Shown one piece after another: positions 45,032-55,183 of a stretch of 64,000 nucleotides of DNA (position 1 is the first letter of the stretch; every line of letters begins with the position of its first letter). Made by a program: the position numbers and the translations under genes. The notes below the pieces were generated by a model. That model worked only from the letters and a program-made list of their open reading frames with translations. It did not search any database and had not been told where the DNA came from. The stretch is from Amorphophallus konjac (lineage: Eukaryota > Streptophyta > Magnoliopsida > Alismatales > Araceae). Location of the stretch: the NCBI GenBank assembly GCA_022559845.1, contig CM040117.1, positions 17,508,856-17,572,855 of the forward strand, in the 5' to 3' direction.

Positions 45032-46170
45032 CTCCAACCTACCCAGTATCTAGACTGGGTAGCCAACGTAGTCCTGGTGCCTAAGAACAACGGGAAGTGG
45101 CAGATGTGTGTGGACTACACCGACCTCAACAAGGCCATGCCCAAAGACAGCTTCCCCATGCCCCGGATTGACCAGCTGGTCGACGCTACGGCCGGGCACG
45201 AGATGTTGAGCTTCATCGATGCCTATTCTGGGTATCATCAGATCAGCATGCACTAGCCCGACCAAGACAAGACCGCGTTCGTCACCGACCACGGCCTATA
45301 CTGCTACACTCGCATGCCGTTTGGATTGAGGAACGCTGGAGCTACCTATCAAAGCCTAGTCAAACATATGTTTGACTCGTAGATCGGCCGCAACATGGAG
45401 GTCTACATCGATGACATGCTTGTGAAGAGCCTCCGAGCAGCCGAACACTTGCGCGACCTGGCGGAGACCTTCGCCACACTCAGAAGGTACAACATGAAAC
45501 TCAACCCTGCAAAATATGTGTTCGGGGTACGGTCGTGAAAGTTCCTGGGTTTCCTCGTCCCTTATCATGGAATCGAGGCCAACCCCAACCAGATCAAAGT
45601 AGTGTTGGAGATGGAGTGACCGAAACGAGTGAGGGACATCCAGTGCCTCACCGGGCAAGTCGCCGCCTTGGCTCGGTTCCTATCCCGAGTCGCCAAGCGG
45701 TGTCTCCCCTTCTTCCAACTGATCAAGCAGGCCAACATGGCACCAGAAAAGAAGGGATGGATCGACTGGGACCAGAAGTGCGAGCAGGCATTTGAGGAGT
45801 TAAAGCGCTATCTGACGACTCCTCTTGTCCTAGCCAAGTCCCAAAGGGGAGAGCTTCTGCTCCTGTACCTATCCGTGACGCCCAGCACCATGAGCGTTGT
45901 GCTCGCGCGGGAGGAAGTAGGAGTCATGAAGCCCGTCTACTACGTTAGCCGTGCACTACAAGGACCGGAGTTCCGGTACTCACGAACTGAAAAGTTTGCC
46001 CTCACGCTGATTACGGATGCTCGCAAGCTACGGCCATACTTCCTTGCTCACCCGATCGTCATCCTCACCGATCAGCCCCTCAGACAAATGCTTCAGAACC
46101 CTGATGCTTCGAAAGGCTGGTCAAGTGGGCGATCGAGTTAGGGGCATTCGACATCAAGTTCTGACCGAGA
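45032..46170 (+). pseudogene. pol: Element G pol: reverse transcriptase and RNase H
   Basis: RT blocks in order are [67 protein letters not shown] and the catalytic YIDD (45404-45415). RNase H follows: KGWIDWDQKCEQAFEELKRY and LLLYLSVTPSTMSVVLAREE, where the usual Asp of the first RNase H is not evident, then YYVSRALQGPEFRYSRTEK. In-frame stops occur near 45255, 45380, 45536 and 45618, and the frame breaks near 46130. The YIDD box is typical of the Tat group. Inactive. Confidence 0.88.
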
Positions 46171-46258
46171 ACGGGGATCAAAGCCCAAGCTCTCGCTAAC
46201 TTCGTCGCCGAATGCACCTTACCCGCCGAGGACTCGCCCAAGTAGTCCTCAGGGCCCA

Positions 46259-46713
46259 CCTGGGAGCTTTACGTCGACGGATCTTCCTGTGCTGCGGGCA
46301 GCGGTACAGGATTAGTTCTACTCTCCCCAGAAGGGTTAGAGCTACAATATGCCATGTGTTTCAACTTCCCGACCACTAACAATGTGGCCAAGTACGAGGC
46401 ACTCCTCTACGGGCTACGCATGGCAAGACACCTGGGGGCGTCAAGTGTGCGAGCGTATAGCGACTCCATGCTCATCGCCAACCAGGTCAGGGGGAAGTTC
46501 GAGACCCGCGACCCCTCCATGATGAAGTACTTAGAGAAGGCCAAGGCCGTGGCGAGTGAGTTCGCCCACTTCGAAGTGGTCCACATCCCGCGCGAAGAGA
46601 ACGCCATAGCAGACGCCCTCTCCCAACTAGTGCCAGCCACCGTAGTCTCCAGTTCGAGATTGGTCGTAATAGAGGAATTATCAGCACCGAGCATAGATGA
46701 TCCGGCGCTCTAG
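46259..46713 (+). pseudogene. Element G: second, archaeal-type RNase H
   Basis: Between the first RNase H and integrase lies a second RNase H domain: WELYVDGSSCAAGSGTGLVL, NNVAKYEALLYGLRMARHLG, VRAYSDSMLIANQVRGKFE and VVHIPREENAIADALSQL. Its four acidic positions (D of YVDGS, E of KYEAL, D of YSDSM, D of IADALS) are visible. A dual RNase H of this type is an established trait of Tat-group elements, so this supports the lineage call. A stop is near 46711; the upstream end is joined by frame changes near 46140-46260. Confidence 0.85.
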
Positions 46714-46779
46714 GTAAACGCCATCGACAACGAGCCTTCCTGGATGGATCCTCTTCTCGATTTCCTCCTTCGGCAACAG

Positions 46780-47980
46780 CTCTCGGGCGACCACGTTGAA
46801 GCGCGACGCACGTGAGCAAGAGCGGCCCATTTCACTATTGTGGACGATCGACTGTATCGCCGGTCCCTCTCAGCTCCTCTACTCAAGTGCCTCTTCCCCA
46901 CGGAGGCCAACCAGGCCATCCAAGAAGTCCATGAAGGACTTTGCGGAAGCCATGTGGGAGGGCGAGCACTGGCACGGACGCTGATCTGACAAGGGTATTG
47001 GTGGCCCACTTTGCAGCAAGACTGTCTCAACTATGTCTGAAGGTGCCCCCAATGCCAGAGATATTCCCACCTGCACCACCAGCCGGCTACACAGCTCCAC
47101 ACCTTGACGGAGCCTCGCCCATTCGCTCGGTGGGGAATTGACATACTGGGACCCTTTCCTGAAGCACAAGGGAGGAAGAAATTCCACATGGTCGCCATCG
47201 ACTACTTCACCAAGTGGATCGAGGCTGAACCATTGGGAAAGATAACAAGTGAAGTAGCTTGGAAGTTCGTGCTGTGAAGCATCATTTGCCGATTTGGGAT
47301 CCCAAGGGTTCTCACAACCGACAACAACAGATAATTCGTGAGCACTGCTTTTCAGGAGAAGTGCTCGGAGTTGGGGATTTGGAACCACTACACCTCGGTG
47401 GGGTACACCTAAGCCAATGGGTTGGTGGAAAACGTCAACCGAACTCTACTCCATGGCATCAAGACCCGCCTGGACCACGCAGGCGACTCGTGGGTTGATT
47501 CGATCCCCAGCATTCTATGGGCACATCGGACCACCGCTAGAGTCGCCACCGGTGAGACGCCTTTTTCATCTCACCTACGGAGCTGAGGCAGTAGTTCCGG
47601 TGGAAATATCCAACCCCTCGCTACGAGTAGGGCACTTTGATGAGGCCAGGAATAACCAGGCAATGCGGGAAAACCTGGACCTGCTCAAAGAAGGAAGAGC
47701 CAAAGCCCAGATAAAACTCGTGGCATATCAGCAGAAGCTGGCTCAATACTACAACGCCCGAGTTAAGGAGTGACAATTCTTCCCCAATGATCTAGTTCTA
47801 CGGCGAACAAGCGTGGCCGACCCACGGGGAGCTGCAGGAATGCTCGCACCAAACTGGGAAGGCCCATACCGAGTGGCAGAGACACTCGGCAAAAGAGCAT
47901 ATAGGCTAGCGACGCTGGGGGGGAGAGAGGTACCCAGGACGTGGAACTCCGTCAACCTCAGAAAATACTTCCAGTGAAAC
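46780..47980 (+). pseudogene. pol: Element G pol: integrase
   Basis: The domain begins with a zinc module (VHEGLCGSHVGGRALARTL ... QGYWWPTLQQDC ... CPQC). The core follows: RWGIDILGPFPEAQGRKKF with the first Asp near 47135, RFGIPRVLTTDNN with the second near 47320, and ANGLVENVNRTLLHGIKTRL with the Glu near 47425. LTYGAEAVVPVEI and NWEGPYRVAETLGKRAYRLA (near 47850) form the C-terminal part, ending with NLRKYFQ and a stop near 47976. At least five in-frame stops and some frame changes are present. Confidence 0.87.
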
Positions 47981-48017
47981 GTCACCAGCTGCACTCCATT
48001 AAGGTAAATTACCTACG

Positions 48018-48425
48018 AATAATGAGAGGGTAGCCTATGGGCTTCCTAGAGGCGAGCACTGCTCTCTTTGAAAATGAGAAGGTAGTCTAAGGGTTACCTA
48101 GAGACGAGCACGGCTCCCCTCGAAAATGAGAAGGTAGCCTAAGGGTTTCCTAGAGGCGAGCACTGCTCCCCTTGAAAACGAAGAGGTAGCTTAAGGGCTT
48201 CCTAAAGGCGAGCACCGCTCCCCTTGAAAATAAGAAGGTAACCTAAAGGTTCCCTAGAGACGCGAGCACTGCTCCCCTTGAAAACGAAGAGGTAGCTTAA
48301 GGGCTTCCTAAAGGAGAGCACCGCCTCCCTTGAAAATAAGAAGGTAACCTAAAGGTTCCCTAGAGGCGCGAGCACTGCTCCCCTTGAAAATAAAGAGGTA
48401 ACATAAGGGTTCCCATAAAGGACGC
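48018..48425 (+). repeat. Eight tandem units of about 50-55 bp in the G 3' region
   Basis: Eight head-to-tail units begin AAAATRAGAAGGTARCC or AAAACGAAGAGGTAGC and end GAGCACYGCTCCCCTTG. Units 4-5 and 6-7 repeat as a pair, so part of the array grew as dimers of about 105 bp. The array lies just after the integrase stop. Tandem repeats in this region are usual for Tat/Ogre elements. Confidence 0.85.
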
Positions 48426-48497
48426 GACATTGCGGAATGCGAGCACGAGGGATCGCCCAAAAGCACAAACGTGCCAGTAAAGGTACACAACAGTATT

Positions 48498-49366
48498 TGT
48501 AATGCCCCAGGTTTTTTTTCGGATCTTTTAGTGGGTCTCGGAGTGTATTTTGTGCTTTACACGTGTTTTTCCTTGATATGCCTTCGGAACTCTGTGCAGG
48601 GCGAACTGTGGCGTTCTTTGACTCTGGGATAGTACTACTGCGTTGTGTTCCTCCCAAGGATCGGGGAGGTAATTTTTCATATTTTTTTAAATTTCTAGAT
48701 TTTTCAGATTTTTCTATATATTAACCCTTTCTCTCTCTCCCCCTCTCATTTCTCACACACACTCTCTCTCTCTCTTCTCCCACGCTCTCCTCATCCTCTC
48801 TTCTCCGACAGCCGACGGAGTGAGATGGGGGTGCGGCAGGGCGATGCGAGCGAGGAGGACGGCGAGGATGGGTCGAAGATCGGGGGATGGAGGCGCGTGG
48901 AAGCTCGGTGGCGCGTTCGTGAGCCGGCGAGGGTTTCACGGCGTTTTCTTCGTAGATCGGAAGGCTCGGGGCGCAAAATCTTCGGTGGAGGTAGGGAGAT
49001 GGACCCCCAGCTCATGCTCTTCCCTTCCCGCGAGTTTCGTAGGCCTTGGTGAGCCGAGCGGGCTAATCGGGGCGATTTGGGGAAAAACTCCATGTTTTGG
49101 GGTTGTGAGCCGATCTACCGTTTCATTGCATTTTTGGCCGATCCGAGGCCATAGATGCATGCTAGGGGTTATTTGGGGGCTTCCCCCTTGTTTTCCCCCT
49201 CTCCCGTGGAGGTATGGGGGCGTGGGACATTTTTTGGGTCGTTTCCCACCGTTTCGCGCTCGGACGGGTGTGACGGTCCTTCCAGTGACCGTCACAGCCT
49301 GTGACGCCCCAGGGTGGGTGCGTCACAGGGCCCGTTCACCTTTTGGTGGTTTATGGGTGTGACGGT
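48498..49366 (+). repeat. LTR I: Tekay-type LTR, interrupted by element J
   Basis: From TGTAATGCCCC the sequence follows the layout of element C's LTR in the plus direction: GGGTCTCGGAGTGT, CCTTCGGAA, GAGGATCGG-like wording, an AT-rich run, a TATA box near 48715 and a pyrimidine-rich leader. The hairpin units at 49269-49296 and 49300-49327 match those of C. A third unit is broken at 49366, where J starts. The rest of I lies beyond J, outside the window. A 180-codon frame at 48820-49362 spans leader and hairpins and looks non-coding. Confidence 0.75.
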
Positions 49367-49487
49367 TGTAGACACGTTGTTTTCACGTTTTCCCTGGGTA
49401 AATCTCATATTACACCGTGATGCCCTAAAGTGACTTGCGCATTTGATTCATGTGGGTGATTAATCATATTTGATTTGATGACTTAGT

Positions 49488-50165
49488 AAGTGTATACATT
49501 CAAGTCTGTACGTTGCAACAAGTCTATACATAACAAGTCTGTACGTTGCAACAAGTCTATACATAGCAAGTCTATACGTTGCAACAAGTCTATACATAAC
49601 AAGTCTGTACGTTGCAGTAAGTCTGTACATAACAAGTCTGTACGTTGCAGCAAGTCTATACATTCAAGTCAAGTCTATACGTTGCAACAAGTCTATACAT
49701 AGCAAGTCTGTACGTTACAGCAAGTCTATACATTCAAGTCTGCACATGGTTGTAGCAAGTCTATACACCAAGTCTGCACATGGTTGCAGCAAGTCTATAC
49801 ATTCAAGTCTGCACATGGTTGCAGCAAGTCTATACATTCAAGTCTGCACATGCCTTTAGCAAGTCTGTACGTTCAGCTTAGCAAGTCTGTACGTTCAGCT
49901 TGTCAAGTCTGTACGTTCAGCCTTAGCAAGTCTGTACGTTCAGCCTTAGCAAGTCTGTACATTCAGCTAGCAAGTCTGTACATTCAGCCTTAGTAAGTCT
50001 ATACATTCAGCTAGCAAGTCTACACATTCAGCCTTAGCAAGTCTGTACATTCAGCTTTAGCAAGTCTATACATTCTTTAACAAGTATGTACATTCAGCCT
50101 TAGCAAGTCTGTACATTCAGCTAGCAAGTCTGTACATTCAGCCTTTAGCAAGTCTATACATTCAA
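49488..50165. repeat. Array of 36 AAGTCTRTACA motifs (LTR J)
   Basis: Thirty-six near-copies of AAGTCTRTACA occur in 680 bp with spacing of only 13-25 bp, denser than in B. The first third alternates between GTACGTTGCAAC and ATACATARC units; the last third is nearly uniform with CATTCAGCCTTAGC spacers. The motif is the same as in the LTRs of B and K, although the surrounding LTR sequence is unrelated. Confidence 0.9.
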
Positions 50166-50500
50166 AGCAAACATGTCCTAAAGTGAATAATCAGAAAAGG
50201 TTAGAAAAATACAAAAAAAGAGAAAAGCTTATAAAAAAGAGCTTATAAGAAAATTCAAAAAAAATAATAATAAATAAATAAAATCAAAAAGGGGGGTATT
50301 AAAAATACAAAAAGTTTCGAAAAGGTTATTTAAAATCTAAAAAAATTGAGAAAAGGTTAAAAAATATAAAACTTAAATATATATATATATATATTTATAT
50401 ACAAGGTTGTAAATACATATATTTAAAATTGTTTTACATATTAAGTTTTGTTTTAATAAGTTTAAACAAAAAAAGGCAAAAAAAGTAATATTATATGTAC
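50166..50500. other. A/T-rich stretch after the J array
   Basis: A-rich runs and a TATATATATATATATTTATA run at about 50370-50400 lie here. The latter could be the promoter of LTR J, since the array precedes it and a C/T-rich leader follows. No gene is visible. Confidence 0.45.
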
Positions 50501-51600
50501 TAATTATTTACCTCATCCTAATAATTCCCTCACTAAAACCTCCTCAATTATCTTCCCATCTTATCACTATCGAAACCAACCACCTCGAAACATCATTCCC
50601 CCACCTTTTTGTTCTCTCTTCCCACCCTCAGAGAATATATCTCTCGCGTCCCTCTCATTTCTTCTCTTCCTATTTCTTCTTATCATTTTTCTGGCAGCGA
50701 ACCTAGCCCATCTCTTCTCCTCTTTGTCTTTTAGGCTCAGCCGCCCGGCAAGGGGAATCCCCCCTTTTTCAAAACCCCACCTTTCCCTGTTCTCACCCCT
50801 CTCCCCACGGCACATACACACACAACCACTCCCGTGAACACTCAACCCACTCACTCTTCTCTGCCCTCCCTTCTCTCCCACAACACCCCACTCTCCACTC
50901 CACTGCCAGAGAGACCCCACTTCGCACCCACATCGCCTCCATCAACTCCTCCCTCTCTTAGTACACACACGATTCCCTCTCTCTGCCAATAGCCGTTGCC
51001 GTCGTCCACCTCCCGCAGCACCTCCCATCCCTCATTCTATCTTCACTCCAACCCGCCACCGTTCCATTCTCCACTTCTTCCTCCCCTCTCCCTTTCTCTT
51101 TTGGACACCCCCCACTGATGCCGCCCCTCGCCGCTGGTAGTACCTCACGCAGCCACCACCTGCCAACCCACACCCATGAACCCCCTCTCCCGCCGTCGCC
51201 CTCCTCCCATGGCCAACCTCCACCCTCACCCTCCTCTGCATATCACACATACTCCGTGACCACTCTGCACCTTCCCCCGCCGTGGACGCCGCCAACGTCG
51301 TCCACCCACGCCACCACGGTCACCGCTGCTGTCATCCCACCGGCCACGTAGCCCGCGTCCCCGAGCTCGTCCGCCGACGTCCGCAAGCACCCCCGTTGCC
51401 GGCCACGTCGCCCGCCTTCACCGTCGCTGTCACCGGGCGCCCAGACCATCGCACACCGCCACCTGCATGCAAGCTCACCGCGCCCACCGTCCACCACGCC
51501 GTTGCTGCCGTGAATCCCATCACCCGGCTTCCTCCCACGTCACCGCCGTTGCCGCGAAGCTCCTTCGCTGCCCTCCACGATGCCGCGAGCCCGCCTACGT
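50501..51600. other. C-rich leader-like region of LTR J
   Basis: This stretch is rich in C with CACC, CCGCC and TCTC runs. Overlapping open frames on both strands (for example 51282-51785 plus, 51332-51631 minus) arise from composition and carry no known domain. I see no gene. Confidence 0.5.
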
Positions 51601-52490
51601 CGCCACCCCACACGCCGGCCGCCGTCGTCATCTTCCTCTCTCCCTCTCTCCATTTCTCTCTTCTCTTCCCTCCGTTTCTCTCCTTCTCTCTCTTCCCCCC
51701 GCCGCGACCACTGTCGTCACTTTCTCTCCCTCTCTTTCTCTTCCTCCCTCTGTTTCTTTCTCTCCCATTTTCTTCCCCACCGTGACCCCCCGCCGCGACC
51801 GCCGCGGCGTGCTTCTCTCTCTCTCTCTCTCTCTCTCCCCCCCCTCTCTCTCTCTCTCCCTCTCCCCCTCCCCTCCTCTACCTCTCTCTCTTTCTCCCTC
51901 TCTCTCTCCCTCGACCGTGGGACTCTCCCTCTCTCTCTTTCTCCCACGTTCTCCCCCTCTCCCCCTCTCTCTTTCTCTTCTCTACCTCTTTCTCCTTCTT
52001 CTTCCTCTCTCCCTCTCTCCTTCTCTTTCTCTCTCTCCCTCTCGATCTCTCTGCCTTTCTTTTATTTGTTTTACTCCCCCCCCTCTCTCTCCCACTCTCT
52101 CGATCTTTCCCTCACTTTCTCCTTTTTTTATTTTTCTTTATTCATTCCTCTCACACCCTCTCTCTTCCCGTCTCTCTCTGCTCTCTCCCTTTATCACCTT
52201 CTCTCCTCTCGCCCCCTCTCTCTTTCGATCTCTCTCTCTCTCTCTTTCTCTCTTTTCATTTTTTATTATTTCTCTCCCTTATTCGCCCCCCTCTCTTCAC
52301 TTCTTTTTTATTATTTTTTTTTATTCTCTCATCCTCCCTCTCTCTCCCTCCTATCGACTTCTCCCTCAACTTTTTTTATTTATTTATTTTTTATTTTTAT
52401 CTCCCCTCTTTATTACTCTCTCACTTTCTCCCTCTCTCTCTCTCCCCCTTCGATCTCTCTCTTCCCTCTGCTTCTCTCTCTCTCTCTCCC
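51601..52490. repeat. Polypyrimidine (CT) tract
   Basis: About 890 bp are almost pure C/T on the plus strand, with CTCTCTCC runs broken by TTTATT blocks. Long frames through it read Ser/Leu/Pro only. A TA run (52495-52570) and a G run (near 52610) follow. Confidence 0.85.
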
Positions 52491-52496
52491 TATCTT

Positions 52497-52527
<31 letters not shown>

Positions 52528-53440
52528 CTTATATAGTTCATATATATTCTCTACATATATATATACATGCTATATATGTAAAAGTAAAATAAAAAAAAAT
52601 CTAAAAAAGGGGGGGGGGGAAGAGTTGTCCCCTCCCTCTTCCTTTCTCTCTCCAACCCTCTCTCTTTCGATCTCCCCTTTATAGATATATTCCTGTATAT
52701 GTATATGGGTGTGTATGCGTGAGTGTTCTTACAGGTGTGTGTGTGTAAGTGCGTGTATGCATCTGTATGGAATGGAAAGAGATGCTCCAGTCCGATCTGT
52801 GTTGAAGCCTAAGAAATAAAGAAGGTCAAGTCTTGGGTGTCCGAGCACGTACGGGGGAAGCCGTTCTACTCCACCGTGCTCTCGCACCATCCTCGCCCTG
52901 GAGAAGCTCATTCGAGCCCGTCGTCAACCTCTTAATAAGCTTCCTCACCACGTCGTCTTATTTGCTTTTGTTTCACTAGTTGCGTTGCACTGCATGCATC
53001 ATTATCTGTCACTCCCATCGTCTCTCTCCCTGAGAGACCCCTCCTTGTTCATTCATCATATCATCTATCTACCTTTTTATGTCTAAAAGGGTTTCAAACA
53101 ACACCAACCAGGTGCGCGTTTGAACATGACTCTGCTATTTTCATATCAAGAGACCGGTACTACACTACTTTCATTCTAATCCACCGTCCATTTGTTTCGT
53201 CTGCTGTGTTTTGCAAGGATAACCAAAGGAAGCCCTCTCCGTTGGCCGGCCGAAGGAAGAGGAAGAAGAAACTCACATCATCCCGTTGCCTGGAGGCAAG
53301 ACGCGATCATTCTCCTATTTTGAGGTACACTACCTCTGGCGATCACACCCTCCTTACTCCTGTTGTGTTAGTTCTTTACTTTATTCTCACCCGCGTGGAG
53401 GTCCATCCCCGCGGCGGTTCCCCTCCCCATTTAATTCCTG
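52491..53440. other. Mixed non-coding stretch with TA and GT runs
   Basis: It contains the TA run at 52495-52570, a GTGTGT run near 52735-52745 and unremarkable sequence up to the 57 bp repeats. Nothing coding is recognisable. Confidence 0.5.
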
Positions 53441-53445
53441 TTTAA

Positions 53446-53958
53446 ACCCCGATCAAGGAATCTATTCCTCGCGGCGGTCTTATTTTTCGTACTTTCGTTC
53501 CAACCCCGATCAAGGAACCCGTTCCTCGTGGTGGTTTCATTTCCTGTACTTTCGTTCCAACCCCGATCAAGGAATCCGTTCCTCGCGGTGGTTTCATTTC
53601 CTGTACTTTCATTCCAACCCCGATCAAGGAATCCGTTCCTCGTGGTGGTTTCATTTCTTGTACTTTCGTTCCAACCCCGATCAAGGAACCCATTCCTCGC
53701 GGTGGTTTCATTTTCTGTACTTTCGTTCCAACCCCGATCAAGGAACCCGTTCCTCGTGGTGGTTTCATTTCCTGTACTTTCGTTCCAACCCCGATCGAGG
53801 AATCCGTTCCTCGCGGTGGTTTCATTTCTTGTACTTTCGTTCCAACCCCGATCAAGGAATCCGTTCCTCACGGCGGTTTCATTTCTTGTACTTTCCTTCC
53901 AACCCCGATCAAGGAATCCGTTCCTCGCGGCGATTTTATTTCCTATTCTCCGTCCCAG
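53446..53958 (+). repeat. Nine tandem 57 bp repeats
   Basis: Nine units of 57 bp start AACCCCGATCAAGGAA, continue with TTCCTCGYGGTGGTTTCATT and end TACTTTCGTTCC. Diverged units extend on both sides to about 53400 and 54095. Because 57 is divisible by three, frames stay open on both strands and would give 19-residue repeats (NPDQGIRSS then a WFHFLYFRS part). Openness in several frames at once shows this is a consequence of period length, not evidence of a protein. Confidence 0.9.
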
Positions 53959-54418
53959 CCCCGTTGACGGAACCAGTTCCTCGCGAGGGCTTCTTTCATG
54001 ATTCTCATTCTGTCAATTGTTCTTGTTACTCTCATATTTGTTATAAAACCCCGCAAAGGCCAATGCCTAGTGGCGGTTCATGTTGTTCATACTACTGTCA
54101 TCCCGTTCTGTTAAGTGATATCCTGTTATAGTTAGTTTGCCTAGTTCATGTTGCTATTATCATTTTGTGATATTAACAGTTCGTTATAATGTGGTGTATC
54201 TTTATGTTGTGTATCACTCACTCCTGAATCCGTGGAAACGACTCCCGTCGGACCTTCTCCAGCTTTTGCTGCTAAGTTTGTACCCCTCACTCCTCATTCT
54301 TGCGCCGCTCCCTTCATCATCACCATTGTTCGCATCAACACTTTGCATTTCGCTTGTTACCCAAAGTCACCTTACGTCCTACCCTAATATTCGGTATCTC
54401 TAAAGCTACTCCCAAAGC

Positions 54419-54474
54419 AACAGGTTACGCCTGTTGAAGAGGGAGTTAGTTTGCACGAGAGGACCTTCGGGTCC
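54419..54474 (+). ncRNA. Two-hairpin motif in J (candidate structured RNA)
   Basis: Hairpin 1 is AACAGG-TTACG-CCTGTT (54419-54435), with six perfect pairs. Hairpin 2 is GGACC-TTCG-GGTCC (54461-54474), a C(UUCG)G tetraloop on a five-pair stem. The same two loops in the same order and similar distance occur in H at 58589-58648 with different stem bases. It is followed in both by ATCTCCGCC and GTACC. Confidence 0.55.
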
Positions 54475-54703
54475 CTATCTCCGCCCTGTACCAGAAATTG
54501 GAGTAAGTTCAGATTTTACTGTGTCTCACTAGCAGGCTCCTTTCAGGACGGGTTTTTCATTACCCTTCCCTCACTTTTCATCACTACCCCCTCTTGCATT
54601 CGGAGTAGACGATCTCAACTATCTACTTCTCACTTTTCTCTAGCCCAATCACTATCCTCTCTTACCCCCCGAGGGTGGACGATCTCCGCTGTCTACACCT
54701 GAT

Positions 54704-54721
54704 TGGCGATCACGGTGGGAC
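54704..54721 (+). promoter_or_regulatory. Possible primer-binding site of element J
   Basis: TGGCGATCACGGTGGGA lies six bases after the inferred LTR end. Ogre/Tat elements use an arginine-tRNA primer site beginning TGGCGA. The rest does not match closely from memory, so this is a weak call. Confidence 0.35.
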
Positions 54722-55183
54722 CTCTTTTTTACTTTATTTGGTTACCCACAAGCTTTTGGCACCCACAGTGCCTTTTCCTATTGCGCCCACGCGCGCCCAC
54801 TTTTGGCACCCATAGTACCTTTTCCTCTTGACACCCACGCGTGTCCCTCCTTTTGGCACTCACGTGTACCTTTCTCTATTGCGCCCACGTGCGCCTACTC
54901 CCCTCGTGCACCCCGTGCACTCCCCCGGTCCCTTGTGGTTACTTGAGAGGTCGACGTTATCTCGTGCACCCACGTGTGCCCCCTCCTTTTGGCACCCACG
55001 TGTGCCCCTCCTGATTGCGCTTACGCATTACATTTGTCTCCTCAATAGTACTTTGTCATCCCAATTTCATCCTTCATTCACTACGTGCATTCTTCCACAA
55101 TCCCTTGTAAGATCTGAAAAGAGTCGTGTCGTTACGGAAAAGGAGTGTTGTGATGCTTGTTTAATTTCTTTTGTTGTATATAT
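54722..55183 (+). other. Start of the J internal region with TTGGCACCCAC repeats
   Basis: Short imperfect repeats of TTTTGGCACCCACGTGTGCC occur about six times between 54750 and 55020. The CACGTG inside is palindromic. No coding region is visible before K begins at 55184. Confidence 0.55.

Larger units (their letters stand above)
43291..48497 (+). mobile_element. Element G: Tat-type gypsy element lacking its 5' end
   Basis: From the middle of gag to a repeat-bearing 3' non-coding region this is a Ty3/gypsy element of the Tat group. Order: gag end, protease, RT, RNase H, a second RNase H, integrase, then 8 tandem units. No 5' LTR, primer site or 3' LTR is visible. It joins F at a shared stretch near 43288-43302 rather than at an LTR, so it is not a simple insertion. 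Frequent in-frame stops show long inactivity. The right border is where LTR I begins. Confidence 0.82.
49367..54697 (+). repeat. Element J: very long LTR (about 5.3 kb), boundaries inferred
   Basis: The sequence starts TGTAGACACG inside a hairpin unit of LTR I. At 54690-54697 TGTCTACA forms an 8 bp terminal inverted repeat with it, and a TTGGCGATC primer-like sequence follows six bases later. If both ends are right the LTR is 5331 bp, in the range of Ogre/Tat elements. Contents: AAGTCTRTACA array (49488-50165), A/T-rich stretch, GC- then CT-rich leader (50500-52700), nine 57 bp repeats and a two-hairpin motif. No second copy is in the window, so the borders are a hypothesis. Confidence 0.5.

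Noticed and set aside
51467..52684. Ser/Leu/Pro-rich proteins of 318 and 405 residues
   Set aside because: They are translations of the CT tract with no complexity beyond the repeat.
53286..54131. A 281-residue repeat protein (and frames of 137-157 residues in other frames and on the other strand)
   Set aside because: These come from a 57 bp tandem repeat, whose length keeps all frames open. No start context or domain supports them.
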